Source: Burkholderiaceae bacterium (GTDB taxonomy: Bacteria; Pseudomonadota; Gammaproteobacteria; Burkholderiales; Burkholderiaceae_E). From it: a stretch of 64,000 nt of DNA. Position numbers and translations under genes: made by a program. The stretch lies in the NCBI GenBank assembly GCA_023954045.1, contig JAMLIR010000001.1:248001-312000 (forward strand). The letters are read 5' to 3'. Position 1 is the first letter of the stretch; the number at the start of each line of letters is the position of its first letter. Positions 19,932 to 28,172 of the stretch are shown piece after piece. Under the pieces are notes generated by a model, which made no database searches, was not told the origin of the DNA, and worked only from the letters and a program-made list of their open reading frames with translations.

Positions 19932-21326
19932 CTACGCCATCAGCCGCGCCAATACGGTCTCGCGCGGCATCGCCGCCAGCACCGCATCGACCGACGGCGT
20001 CTGCGTCGTGCCGAACACCTTCAGCCGCACCGGGATGGCCAGTTGCGGCATCTTGAGCCCGTGCTCGACCAGCGTGTCCTTCAGCGCCGCGGCGATTGCC
20101 TCCTTCGTCCAGTCGCCGCCCGCGAGCCGCGCCGCGAGCGCGGCGAGCGCCGGCCCCAGCGCCGGCGGCGCCGCATCGAGGTGCTTCGCACGATCGGCCT
20201 CGGCGATCGCCGGCTGCACGTAGAACATGTGCGCGAGCTCGGCCAGCTCGTTCAGTGTCTGCGCGCGCTCTTTCAGCAGCCCGCAGACCGTCGCGAGATC
20301 GGCCGCGCCCGGCGCGGGCACGACGCCCGACGTGCGCAACCGCGGAAGCACCCGCGCCGCCAGGTCGGCGTCGGCCGCCGCCTTGATGTAGTGGTGGTTC
20401 AGCCAGCGCAGCTTGTCGAAGTCGAAGCGCGACGGCGAGCGGCTCACGTGCGAGCCGTCGAACCACGCGACGAACTGCTCGCGCGAGAAGATCTCCTCGT
20501 CGCCGTGGCTCCAGCCGAGCCGAGCCAGGTAGTTGACGATCGCCTCGGGCAGGTAGCCGTCGTCGTCGTACTGCATCACCGACACCGCGCCGTGACGCTT
20601 GGACAGCTTCTGGCCGTCGGGGCCGTGGATCATCGGCAGGTGGCCGTACTCGGGCACCGGAGCGCCCAGCGCGCGCAGGATGTTGATCTGCCGCGGCGTG
20701 TTGTTCACGTGGTCGTCGCCGCGCAGCACGTGCGTGATCCGCATGTCCCAGTCGTCGACGACCACGCAGAAGTTGTAGGTGGGCGTGCCGTCGGAGCGCG
20801 CGATGATGAGGTCGTCGAGCTCGCCGTTGTCGAACGCGATCGGCCCCTTGATCGTGTCGTTCCAGCTGGTCGCGCCGTCCACAGGGTTGCGAAATCGCAC
20901 CACGGGTTCGACCCCGGCCGGCGGCGCCGGCAGCTTGCGGCCCGGCTCGGGACGCCAGCGACCGTCGTAACGGGGCTTGAGCCCCCTCGCCTCCTGCTCG
21001 GCGCGCATCGCCTCGAGCTCCTCCTTCGTGCACCAGCAGTGGTAGGCGGTGCCGTCGGCGAGCATCTGCTGGATGACTTCGCGGTAGCGCGGCATCCGCT
21101 GCATCTGGTAGAACGGGCCCTCGTCGGCGTCGAGCCCGAGCCAGCGCATGCCGTCCAGGATCGCCCGCACCGCCTCCGGGGTCGAGCGCTCGAGGTCGGT
21201 GTCCTCGATGCGCAGGATGAAGGTACCCTTGTGGTGGCGCGCGAACGCCCACGCGAACAGCGCGGTGCGGGCGCCGCCGATGTGGAGGAAGCCGGTCGGG
21301 CTGGGAGCGAAGCGCGTGCGAACCAT
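19932..21326 (-). CDS. gltX: Glutamyl-tRNA synthetase
   Basis: A class I aminoacyl-tRNA synthetase of 464 residues that charges tRNA-Glu. The HIGH motif appears as HIGG ([14 protein letters not shown]) and KMSKS as KLSKR, both normal for GltX. The zinc-site region contains CWCTKEE. Divergent from the MgtE-like gene, with 99 bp between the two starts. Confidence 0.98.
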   Translation of the reverse strand: MVRTRFAPSPTGFLHIGGARTALFAWAFARHHKGTFILRIEDTDLERSTPEAVRAILDGMRWLGLDADEGPFYQMQRMPRYREVIQQMLADGTAYHCWCTKEELEAMRAEQEARGLKPRYDGRWRPEPGRKLPAPPAGVEPVVRFRNPVDGATSWNDTIKGPIAFDNGELDDLIIARSDGTPTYNFCVVVDDWDMRITHVLRGDDHVNNTPRQINILRALGAPVPEYGHLPMIHGPDGQKLSKRHGAVSVMQYDDDGYLPEAIVNYLARLGWSHGDEEIFSREQFVAWFDGSHVSRSPSRFDFDKLRWLNHHYIKAAADADLAARVLPRLRTSGVVPAPGAADLATVCGLLKERAQTLNELAELAHMFYVQPAIAEADRAKHLDAAPPALGPALAALAARLAGGDWTKEAIAAALKDTLVEHGLKMPQLAIPVRLKVFGTTQTPSVDAVLAAMPRETVLARLMA

Positions 21327-21425
21327 GTCGCGAGAGTCCGGGAAGCGAGGGCAAGCGTCCGATTTTACGCGAGCGGGCTCGCCTCACGGCGCGCGACGCC
21401 GCACACCGGCGGGGCGCAGTCTGCG

Positions 21426-22460
21426 ATGAGCGCGCCCGAGCCGCAGCCGAACCCCGAGCCGCCCCACCCTGCGCCGGACGCCGAGGCGCTGCCCACGCAC
21501 CCCGACACCGCGGGCGAGCACCTCGTCCTGCGGGTACTGCACGCGTCGCCGCACGAGAACGTCGGCGCGCTGCGCCGCCGCCTCGCCGACGGCGTGCAGG
21601 TCGATTCGGCCGAGGCCGTCTACCTGCTCGACGACAGGCGCCACCTGCTCGGCCTCGTGCCGATGAGACGTCTGCTGGGCGCCCGCCCCGAGCAGATCCT
21701 CGCCGACATCGCCACCGCGCCGGTGCCCGCGGTACGCAGCGGTGCCGACCAGGAGCACGTCGCGTCGCTGGCGATCCAGCACGGCCTCACTTCGATGCCG
21801 GTGGTCGACCGGCGCGGGCACCTCGCCGGCGTCGTGCCGCCGCTGGCGCTGCTCGAGGTGCTGCGCCGCGAGCACGTCGAGGACCTGCACCGATTCGCCG
21901 GCATCGGCCCCGAGGAAAGCGGCCGCGCCCGCGAGGCGATCGAGGCGCCGCCGATTCGCCGCGCGCGCGACCGCCTGCCCTGGCTGCTGGTGGGCCTCGT
22001 CGGAAGCATGCTGGCCACCTTCATCGTCGCCGGCTTCGAGGCCGCGCTCGAGGCGCGCGTCGCGATCGCGTTCTTCGTGCCCGGCATCGTCTACCTGGCC
22101 GACGCGGTCGGCACCCAGAGCGAGGCGATCGCCGTGCGCGGCCTGTCGCTGAGCCGCCTGCCGCTGGCCCGCCTGCTGGCCGGCGAGCTGCGCACCGGCC
22201 TGCTGATCGGCATCACGCTGGCGCTGCTGGTGCTGGGCCCGATCTGGTGGTGGTTCGGCGACGCCGACCTGGCCGTGGCGGTCGCCGTCGCGTTGCTGGC
22301 CGCCAGCACCTGCGCCACGACGATCGGTTTTGCGTTACCGTGGCTGCTCGCGCGCACCGGACGCGACCCCGCGTTCGGCAGCGGACCGATCGCCACGATC
22401 ATCCAGGACATGTTGAGCCTGCTGATCTACTTCTGGACCGTGAAGGCACTCTTGTTCTGA
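21426..22460 (+). CDS. MgtE-like magnesium transporter with reduced cytoplasmic part
   Basis: A 344-residue protein: Pro-rich N-terminus, two CBS repeats at about residues 40-165, then about five membrane segments at 180-344 (LVGLVGSMLATFIVAGFE). The membrane part matches the MgtE pore domain, but the N-terminal helical MgtE_N domain is missing, so the Mg2+-sensing gate must differ from the full-length form. Genes of this shorter type are common in proteobacteria. It is one base from the following methyltransferase gene and likely shares its message. Confidence 0.83.
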   Translation: MSAPEPQPNPEPPHPAPDAEALPTHPDTAGEHLVLRVLHASPHENVGALRRRLADGVQVDSAEAVYLLDDRRHLLGLVPMRRLLGARPEQILADIATAPVPAVRSGADQEHVASLAIQHGLTSMPVVDRRGHLAGVVPPLALLEVLRREHVEDLHRFAGIGPEESGRAREAIEAPPIRRARDRLPWLLVGLVGSMLATFIVAGFEAALEARVAIAFFVPGIVYLADAVGTQSEAIAVRGLSLSRLPLARLLAGELRTGLLIGITLALLVLGPIWWWFGDADLAVAVAVALLAASTCATTIGFALPWLLARTGRDPAFGSGPIATIIQDMLSLLIYFWTVKALLF

Positions 22461-22461
22461 C

Positions 22462-23052
22462 ATGGAGAAGCCGTTTTCGCCCGCCTGCGAGCGCAACCGC
22501 GAGCCGATCCTCGAGGTGGTGCGCGAGTGGTTCGCCGACCGCAAGCACGTGCTCGAGATCGGCAGCGGCACCGGCCAGCACGCGGTGCACTTCGCTGCGG
22601 CGCTGCCGAAGCTGCGCTGGCAGACCTCCGACGTCGCCGAGAACCTGCCCGGCATCCGCCTGTGGCTGAAGGAAGCGGCGCTGGCCAACACGCCGGCGCC
22701 GATCACCTTCGACGTCAACGACGCGCCGCCCGAGGGCGAGTACGACGCGGTGTTCAGCGCCAACACGCTGCACATCATGGGCTGGAAGGAAGTGGAGCGG
22801 ATGTTCGCCTCGCTGCCGAAGCTGACGAAGCGCGGTGCCGTTCTGGTGATTTACGGGCCGTTCAACTACGAGGGACAGTTCACGAGCCAGAGCAACGCGC
22901 AGTTCGACGAGGCGTTGCGCAGCGGAAACCCGAAGCGCGGGATCCGCGATTTCGAGGAGGTGGATGCGCTGGCGCACGCGGCCGGGTTCGCGCTGAAGGA
23001 GGACCGCGCGATGCCGGCGAACAACCGGTGCCTCGTCTGGAAGCGGGGGTGA
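22462..23052 (+). CDS. DUF938 SAM-dependent methyltransferase-like protein
   Basis: A 196-residue Rossmann-fold protein with the SAM motif VLEIGSGTGQHAVHF near residue 30 and the DUF938 landmarks FSPACERNREPIL, FSANTLHIM and YGPFNYEGQFTS. The substrate of this family is not known. It begins one base after the MgtE-like stop, so the two are co-translated. Ends shortly before the tRNA-Val promoter. Confidence 0.88.
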   Translation: MEKPFSPACERNREPILEVVREWFADRKHVLEIGSGTGQHAVHFAAALPKLRWQTSDVAENLPGIRLWLKEAALANTPAPITFDVNDAPPEGEYDAVFSANTLHIMGWKEVERMFASLPKLTKRGAVLVIYGPFNYEGQFTSQSNAQFDEALRSGNPKRGIRDFEEVDALAHAAGFALKEDRAMPANNRCLVWKRG

Positions 23053-23081
23053 GAGAGGCGTTGCCGGGGGCGCGGGCGGAT

Positions 23082-23110
23082 TTGATCGGGGTTGCGGATT
23101 TGCCTACAAT
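23082..23110 (+). promoter_or_regulatory. Sigma-70 promoter of tRNA-Val
   Basis: A -35 box TTGATC at 23082-23087, 17-bp spacer and -10 box TACAAT at 23105-23110 (5 of 6 matches to consensus). The expected start near 23117 lies about 11 bp before the mature tRNA 5' end. Confidence 0.7.
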
Positions 23111-23127
23111 TGCGCCTCCCTCCCCAG

Positions 23128-23202
23128 GGGCGGCTAGCTCAGCGGTAGAGCACTGCCTTCACACGGCAGGGGTCACAGGTTCGAACCCTGTGCCGCCCAC
23201 CA
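23128..23202 (+). tRNA. tRNA-Val (anticodon CAC)
   Basis: A 75-nt cloverleaf with encoded CCA: acceptor stem GGGCGGC pairs with GCCGCCC, D-arm GCTC...GAGC, anticodon stem CTGCC/GGCAG with loop TTCACAC (anticodon CAC, decoding GUG), and T-arm with GGTTCGAACCC. It lies exactly at the junction between the high-G+C housekeeping block and the catabolic region, so its 3' end is a plausible integration site. Confidence 0.97.
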
Positions 23203-23462
23203 GTAAGAACAAGGGCTTAGGGCAGGCGCCCGCAAACAGCTCGCCCGCAAACTGGAACCAGCCCGCCCGCATCCACGGGCAATCCCCTTCAGAAGAGTCC
23301 ACTTGCGAATGCCCGCCGGCCATGGGAGCCCGGGGGACGACCCGACCCGCCCTTGGTACGAAGGATGCGCCCAATGGGCGACTCGCCTGTCCATGACACG
23401 GGCCAGCCACGCCATCGGAGATCGCATCCAGTCCCGGCACGATTCGAGGCGGCGAATTGCCG
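23203..23462. other. Non-coding junction after tRNA-Val
   Basis: About 260 bp with no credible gene in any frame. It separates the plus-strand tRNA from the minus-strand end of the catabolic operon. No second copy of the tRNA 3' end, integrase or clear terminator was found here. Confidence 0.5.
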
Positions 23463-24254
23463 TCACTTCAGCCCCGGCGTCCGCTTCTCGATGAACGCTG
23501 AAATTGCCTCGCCGTGCTCGGGAGTCTTGTGTGCCATCGACTGGAATGCAGCCGACAGTTCGAGCAGCGCATCCAGGCTCACACGCTGCCCTTCGCGAAG
23601 CAGTCTCTTGGTCAGCCTGAGCGTCGGACCAGAGTGCAATGCGATCCGCCGCGCCAGGTCTTTCGCCGCATTCATCAACTCGCCCGATGACACAACGCGA
23701 CTCACGAGCCCACAGGCCAGCGCCTCGTTGGCATCGATCGCCTCGCCGGTAAACGACATTTCGGCAGCCTTCGACATCCCCACAATGCGTGGGAGAAACC
23801 ACGCTCCTCCGTCGCCTGGAATGATGCCGACCTTGACGAAGCTCTCTGCAAACTTCGCAGTGTCGGCCGCGATCCGGATGTCGCACATGCAGGCGAGATC
23901 ACAGCCGGCCCCTATCGCCGCACCATTGACCGCTGCAATCGTCGGCACCTCGAGGTTGTATAGCGCAAGCGGCAAGCGCTGGATGCCGTGGCGGTACTCG
24001 TCGCGGATCTGCATTGGCGGGATCGCATCGCGCGAATAGCGAAGCATGTCCTTGAGGTTTCCACCCGAGCAGAACGCCGGACCCGCGCCCGTCAGGATCA
24101 CGGCCTTGACGGTCTGATCGGAATTGATGCGCCCACACGCCTCGACGAATTCCGGCACGGCGCTATTGCCAGTCAATGGATTGCGCATTTCCGGCTGATT
24201 CATCGTCAGGGTTACGACGTCACCGTTCTGTTCGTAAAGCAGGAATGCTGGCAT
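23463..24254 (-). CDS. Crotonase-superfamily (enoyl-CoA hydratase/isomerase-like) protein
   Basis: A 263-residue crotonase-fold enzyme acting on an acyl-CoA thioester. The oxyanion-hole region FCSGGNLKDM and NGAAIGAGCDLACMCDI are clear. The two glutamates of classical enoyl-CoA hydratase are not conserved: the first is Asp (GAGCDL) and the second is Phe (AESFVKVGIIPGDGG). A different activity, for example isomerase or hydrolase, is therefore more likely than simple hydration; the Asp of PGDGG is a candidate acid. It is the last gene of catabolic operon I, 89 bp after the acyl-CoA dehydrogenase. Confidence 0.85.
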   Translation of the reverse strand: MPAFLLYEQNGDVVTLTMNQPEMRNPLTGNSAVPEFVEACGRINSDQTVKAVILTGAGPAFCSGGNLKDMLRYSRDAIPPMQIRDEYRHGIQRLPLALYNLEVPTIAAVNGAAIGAGCDLACMCDIRIAADTAKFAESFVKVGIIPGDGGAWFLPRIVGMSKAAEMSFTGEAIDANEALACGLVSRVVSSGELMNAAKDLARRIALHSGPTLRLTKRLLREGQRVSLDALLELSAAFQSMAHKTPEHGEAISAFIEKRTPGLK

Positions 24255-24343
24255 GGTCGATCACGCTCCGGCATGTTCGGTCATTGATGTGCAGGGCAAG
24301 CTTTTCAGCGTCGCTTACGCGCCGCCTGAATCCGACGCGTCGG

Positions 24344-25504
24344 TCATCCTCTGCGCATCAGCTCCCGCCCGATGATCAACTGTTGAATCTGTGTGGTTCC
24401 TTCGTAGAGTCGCATCAGGCGCACGTCGCGGTAAAAGCGCTCCACTTTCGATTCATGCATGTAGCCAGCGCCACCGTGGATCTGGACGCTTCGATCGGCA
24501 ACCCTGTTGACCATTTCGGTGCTGAACATTTTTGCGCAGGCCGCCCGCATGCTCACGTCCGGCTCACTTTGCGAGGCAGGTTTCGCGTCGTAGCGCATCG
24601 CACAGTCCTGAACCATCGACCACGCCGCATACGATTCAGCCTGACTGTCGGCCAGCATCGCCTGTATCAACTGGAAATCGCCGATCCTCTGGCCGAACTG
24701 ACGGCGATCGCGCGCATAGTGAAGCGCCTCGTCGAGCAGACGCTCGGCCATTCCGCACGCCAACGCCGACAGGTGAAGTCTGCCGCGATCCAGAACCTTC
24801 ATCGCGGTCTTGAACCCACGTCCAGGGACGCCGCCGATGATCATCCGGGCCGGCACGCGCACGTCCTGCAGAGTCACGTCACAGGTCTTCGTCCCACGCT
24901 GGCCCATCTTTCGATCAGGCTTGCCCAGGCTGATCCCCGGCAAGTCGGACGGCACGATGAACGCACTGATTCCGGCCGCCCCCGGCCCATCGGTTCTGGC
25001 CATCAGCGTGAACGCCCCTGCACGCGCCGCATTGGTGATGAAACGCTTCGAGCCGTTCAGCACGTAGTGGTCCCCGTCACGTTGGCCAAGCGTCCGGATC
25101 GCGGCCGCGTCCGAGCCAGCATCCGGCTCAGTCAGGGCGAACGAAATGATCAGATCCCCAGTGGCAATGCGTGGAAGGAACTCGTGGCGCTGCTCTTCGG
25201 TGCCGTCCATGAGGATTCCCTGGGAACCGATGCCCACGTTGGTGCCGAACACCGAACGAAACGCCAGTGCGGTATGTCCGAACTCGTATGCGACCCGGCA
25301 CTCCTGGCTCATCGACAAGCCGATGCCGCCGTACTCCTCCGGAATCGACAACCCGAACAGGCCCATTTCCTTCATGTCCGCGACGATATCAGCCGGGACA
25401 TCGTCCTGATCCTCGAGGTCGTCCTCGCTCGGTATCAGTCGATCACGAATGAAGCGTTGCACGGAACCCAGCAGGAGGGCGAACGTTTCCGCGTCGAGCG
25501 CCAT
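24344..25504 (-). CDS. Acyl-CoA dehydrogenase
   Basis: A 386-residue FAD flavoenzyme that introduces an alpha,beta double bond into an acyl-CoA and passes electrons to ETF. Motifs: FALTEPDAGSD (FAD/substrate loop near residue 122), the middle beta domain, QIHGGAGYM, and catalytic base Glu368 in RLYEGTTQIQ, the position seen in short and medium chain and isobutyryl/butyryl enzymes. Chain specificity cannot be read. It starts 3 bp after a possible small gene coupled to the metallo-hydrolase. Confidence 0.94.
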   Translation of the reverse strand: MALDAETFALLLGSVQRFIRDRLIPSEDDLEDQDDVPADIVADMKEMGLFGLSIPEEYGGIGLSMSQECRVAYEFGHTALAFRSVFGTNVGIGSQGILMDGTEEQRHEFLPRIATGDLIISFALTEPDAGSDAAAIRTLGQRDGDHYVLNGSKRFITNAARAGAFTLMARTDGPGAAGISAFIVPSDLPGISLGKPDRKMGQRGTKTCDVTLQDVRVPARMIIGGVPGRGFKTAMKVLDRGRLHLSALACGMAERLLDEALHYARDRRQFGQRIGDFQLIQAMLADSQAESYAAWSMVQDCAMRYDAKPASQSEPDVSMRAACAKMFSTEMVNRVADRSVQIHGGAGYMHESKVERFYRDVRLMRLYEGTTQIQQLIIGRELMRRG

Positions 25505-25507
25505 GGC

Positions 25508-25666
25508 TCAATCTCCGAAGTTGTCGAAGCAGTCCCTGACACAGACGGTGAAGCCGACCTTGGCTGCGTCTTCGATTCCAAAGGTGCAACCGTCGTCGCA
25601 TACCAGTCGCGACAGCGAGCCGCTCGACGCAGCGCGAAAGATGCAGTCAACGGCCCTCGCGATCAC
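25508..25666 (-). CDS. Possible 52-residue cysteine-rich protein
   Basis: An unrecognised small frame that fills the gap between the metallo-hydrolase and the acyl-CoA dehydrogenase. Its GTG start overlaps the upstream stop as GTGA and its TGA is 3 bp before the downstream ATG, the same packing as real gene pairs in this cluster. Five cysteines are present, four of them as two C-x3-C pairs (CDDGC and CVRDC), suggesting metal binding or disulfides. Third codon positions are mostly G or C like its neighbours. There is no separate Shine-Dalgarno site, so translation would rely on coupling. It could also be the decayed end of a longer gene. Confidence 0.42.
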   Translation of the reverse strand: MIARAVDCIFRAASSGSLSRLVCDDGCTFGIEDAAKVGFTVCVRDCFDNFGD

Positions 25667-26460
25667 CGTGTCGGAGGAAGGTGCAGGCAGCTGATACCGA
25701 TCTCGTCGCCAGGGACAGCCGGATAGTTCTGTCGCACCAGTGGATCGTGTCCCGGAATCACGTGCTCTGCCGAATCCGCGGCACCCAACAGACGACGATG
25801 GCCTTCGAGCATCGTCGGGACACTGTCGACCAGAGGAAACGCACGGCCAGCGTGCAGATTCTCGTAGTAATGACTGGCGTCCGAGGCCACGACCACCCAT
25901 CCGCGCGCGGTGTGCACGCGCACGGCCTGCAGGCCGCGCGTGTGTCCGCCGATCAGCATCAGTTCGATGCCCGGCGCAAGCGTCTCATCGCCGTCGTGGA
26001 ACACTACTCGGTCTGCGTAGACCTTTCGCACGAGTTCGGTCACGTCGTCGACCGAGTAGGTATGGCGAATCGACGCGTGGCACATGCAACGCCCGGTCGC
26101 AAATGCGAGCTCCGAATCCTGCACGTGAAACTTCGCGGCAGGAAGCTTCGGCAGATTCCCCGCATGGTCGTAGTGCAGGTGCGTCAGTACAACATCCTCG
26201 ATCTGCGAGGCGCTCACGCCAAGGACCCTTAGCGCGTCGATCGGACATCTCAGCAGCTTGCGGTCGCGGGTCCGCGCAGTTGCTGAATTGAAACCCGTGT
26301 CGATCAGCACTATCCGCTCAGGCGAGCGTATCAGCCACACGAAGAAGTCCATCGGCATCGCGCTGTCGTGCGGATCACCGGATATGAAGTTGTCCCGGCG
26401 CCGACGCGGCATCTCCGCATAGCGAATTGCATACACTTCGTACTCGGGCAGTACGTTCAT
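25663..26460 (-). CDS. Metallo-beta-lactamase-fold hydrolase (lactonase-like)
   Basis: A 265-residue MBL-fold enzyme with the dinuclear metal motif HLHYDHAGN (His94, His96, Asp98, His99), GGHTRGLQ as the next ligand region and IPGHDP near the C-terminus. The layout is close to N-acyl-homoserine lactone hydrolases of the AttM/AiiA type, but in this catabolic setting a lactone or thioester substrate made by the pathway is as likely. Its ATG overlaps the IclR stop as ATGA. Confidence 0.83.
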   Translation of the reverse strand: MNVLPEYEVYAIRYAEMPRRRRDNFISGDPHDSAMPMDFFVWLIRSPERIVLIDTGFNSATARTRDRKLLRCPIDALRVLGVSASQIEDVVLTHLHYDHAGNLPKLPAAKFHVQDSELAFATGRCMCHASIRHTYSVDDVTELVRKVYADRVVFHDGDETLAPGIELMLIGGHTRGLQAVRVHTARGWVVVASDASHYYENLHAGRAFPLVDSVPTMLEGHRRLLGAADSAEHVIPGHDPLVRQNYPAVPGDEIGISCLHLPPTR

Positions 26461-27239
26461 GGCTGCTCCATCATCCTTCTGGCCCGGGCCTGAACTCTGC
26501 CGGCCCCGCGCCGGCTGGCCGATGGCCAGGGCCCTCCCAGAGCGCGCGACGCTGTTTCAGCCGCAGCAAGCAGCAGTCGCGACATCTCGTCGATCCGTGC
26601 GCCAGTGAAGCGCTCGAGCGGGCCCGACAAAGAGATCGCGCCGAGCAGCTCGCCACCCGGGCCGAACACCGGGCAGGAGAGCGCTCCGCATGCCGGATCC
26701 CGCTCGCCGATCGATCTCGACACCAATTCCACGTTTGCGTGGCCGTCCCATCCAGCACGAAACGTGCGAAGCACCCTGCCCGGTGCCCCCCTGTCCATGG
26801 GTAGCAGGTCGCCGGCACGTACCCGATCGAGCGTCGCGTGCGGCGAATCGACGCGAAGAAGGCACAGCCGCGCGTCGTCGCCGTGTCTGACGTGGAACGA
26901 CGAGCTCTCGGTTCCGTTCGCGACAAGCCATTCGAGCACTGGAACGACGCACTCTCTCATGTGGTAGTTCGTCTCGAAGGCGCGCCCAAGCCTGAAGGCA
27001 AATGGCCCCAGGCCATAGCGGTGGTCCGGACGCCGTACCACCAAGGCGCCTCGCTCGAGCGACGCGATCAGCCTCAGCAGCGTACTCTTGTAGAGGCCGG
27101 TGGCGCGCGCCAGGTCAGCCAGACTCAGCGGCCCGCTGGCCTTCTCGATCGCGTAGACGATCTTCAGCGCACGATCCACGGCGGCAACGCCGTCGACCGG
27201 TGTCGCGGCTCCTGCCCCTGGCTTCGACTCGAGCGCCAT
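26457..27239 (-). CDS. IclR family transcriptional regulator (operon I)
   Basis: A 260-residue regulator: winged HTH at about residues 20-80 (SLADLARATGLYKSTLLRLI) and an IclR effector domain to about 240. I use ATG 27239; a TTG three codons upstream is possible. It lies inside operon I, between the dehydrogenase and the metallo-hydrolase, so it probably controls its own operon. A palindrome near the operon promoter (30986-30999) is a candidate site. Confidence 0.92.
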   Translation of the reverse strand: MALESKPGAGAATPVDGVAAVDRALKIVYAIEKASGPLSLADLARATGLYKSTLLRLIASLERGALVVRRPDHRYGLGPFAFRLGRAFETNYHMRECVVPVLEWLVANGTESSSFHVRHGDDARLCLLRVDSPHATLDRVRAGDLLPMDRGAPGRVLRTFRAGWDGHANVELVSRSIGERDPACGALSCPVFGPGGELLGAISLSGPLERFTGARIDEMSRLLLAAAETASRALGGPWPSASRRGAGRVQARARRMMEQP

Positions 27240-27261
27240 GGCGTACAAGCGATCGGGGGGT

Positions 27262-28146
27262 TCAGGCGCCGATCAGGCGACTGACCACCGGGTGGTACTG
27301 CTCGCCCAACCCGCTCTCGATTGCCTTGCGGAACCACTGGTCGACGTTGGCAGCCCCGCGCGCATCGATCCCCGTCTGCTCTGCGAGCCTCAAGGCATAC
27401 GCCAGATCCTTGCGCGCGTAGGCGACCGAAAACGCACGCTCGGGGAACTGGTTTGGCAGGATCGACTTCATGCCGTGATTGCGCAGCGCGAAGCTGTCGG
27501 CCGAACCCTTCGACAGCGCGTCGAATAGCAGTACCGGGTCAACGCCAGAACGCTCACCGATTGCCTTGGCCTCGGCAAGTGCAACGACCGTCTCGAACAG
27601 GACCATGTTGTTGAGAATCTTCACGACCTGTCCGCACCCTACCGGCCCGCAATGAATGATGTCGCTTGCGAACGTGGCCAGCAGCGGCTTGACGCGCTCG
27701 AGCCCGTCGGGCTCGGCGCCAACCATGATCGCCAAGGTACCGGCCTCCGCTGCTGCGCGGGTGCGTGCCACAGGCGCATCGATGAAGTCGGCACCGTGTT
27801 CGGCGAAGCGGGCGGCCAGGTCGCGCGTGACATCTACCGGCGAAGTACTGAGGTCGACGACGGTCTGCCCGGCGCGAATTACGCCAAGGAGGCCGCCCGG
27901 ACCCTCGCAAACCTGGCGTACGACCTCCCCCGACGGCAGGGACAGGAAGATGGTCGACGCATGCTCTGCTGCCTCCCGCACCGACGTCGCGCTGACGATA
28001 CCGTGCCCGGCAAGGCGCTGCAGGGGCGCGGGATCGCGGTCGTAGCCGCGCACCGCAAGGCCGCTTCTGGACGCCAGGTTCCGACACATGGGCTCGCCCA
28101 TGACGCCCAAGCCGATGAATCCGATGATCATGCCGGATGTACTCAC
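27262..28146 (-). CDS. 3-hydroxyisobutyrate-dehydrogenase-like NAD(P) oxidoreductase
   Basis: A 294-residue beta-hydroxyacid dehydrogenase: N-terminal dinucleotide motif GFIGLGVMGEPM, catalytic Lys176 in GCGQVVKILNN, all-helical C-terminal domain. The substrate loop reads DAPVARTRAAAEAG where most members have DAPVSGG, so the substrate may be atypical. GTG at 28146 is the chosen start because GGAGGGAGG sits just upstream; an in-frame ATG is five codons later. Paired with an aldehyde dehydrogenase 26 bp upstream, it may oxidise a branched hydroxyacid to a semialdehyde for that enzyme. Confidence 0.88.
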   Translation of the reverse strand: MSTSGMIIGFIGLGVMGEPMCRNLASRSGLAVRGYDRDPAPLQRLAGHGIVSATSVREAAEHASTIFLSLPSGEVVRQVCEGPGGLLGVIRAGQTVVDLSTSPVDVTRDLAARFAEHGADFIDAPVARTRAAAEAGTLAIMVGAEPDGLERVKPLLATFASDIIHCGPVGCGQVVKILNNMVLFETVVALAEAKAIGERSGVDPVLLFDALSKGSADSFALRNHGMKSILPNQFPERAFSVAYARKDLAYALRLAEQTGIDARGAANVDQWFRKAIESGLGEQYHPVVSRLIGA

Positions 28147-28172
28147 GCGACCCTCCCTCCGTTCACGGATCT

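Noticed and set aside
17605-21387. One 1260-codon minus-strand frame spanning MFS, aroC and gltX
   Set aside because: Only its last 388 codons are protein-like (the MFS permease); the rest is the wrong frame of aroC and gltX.
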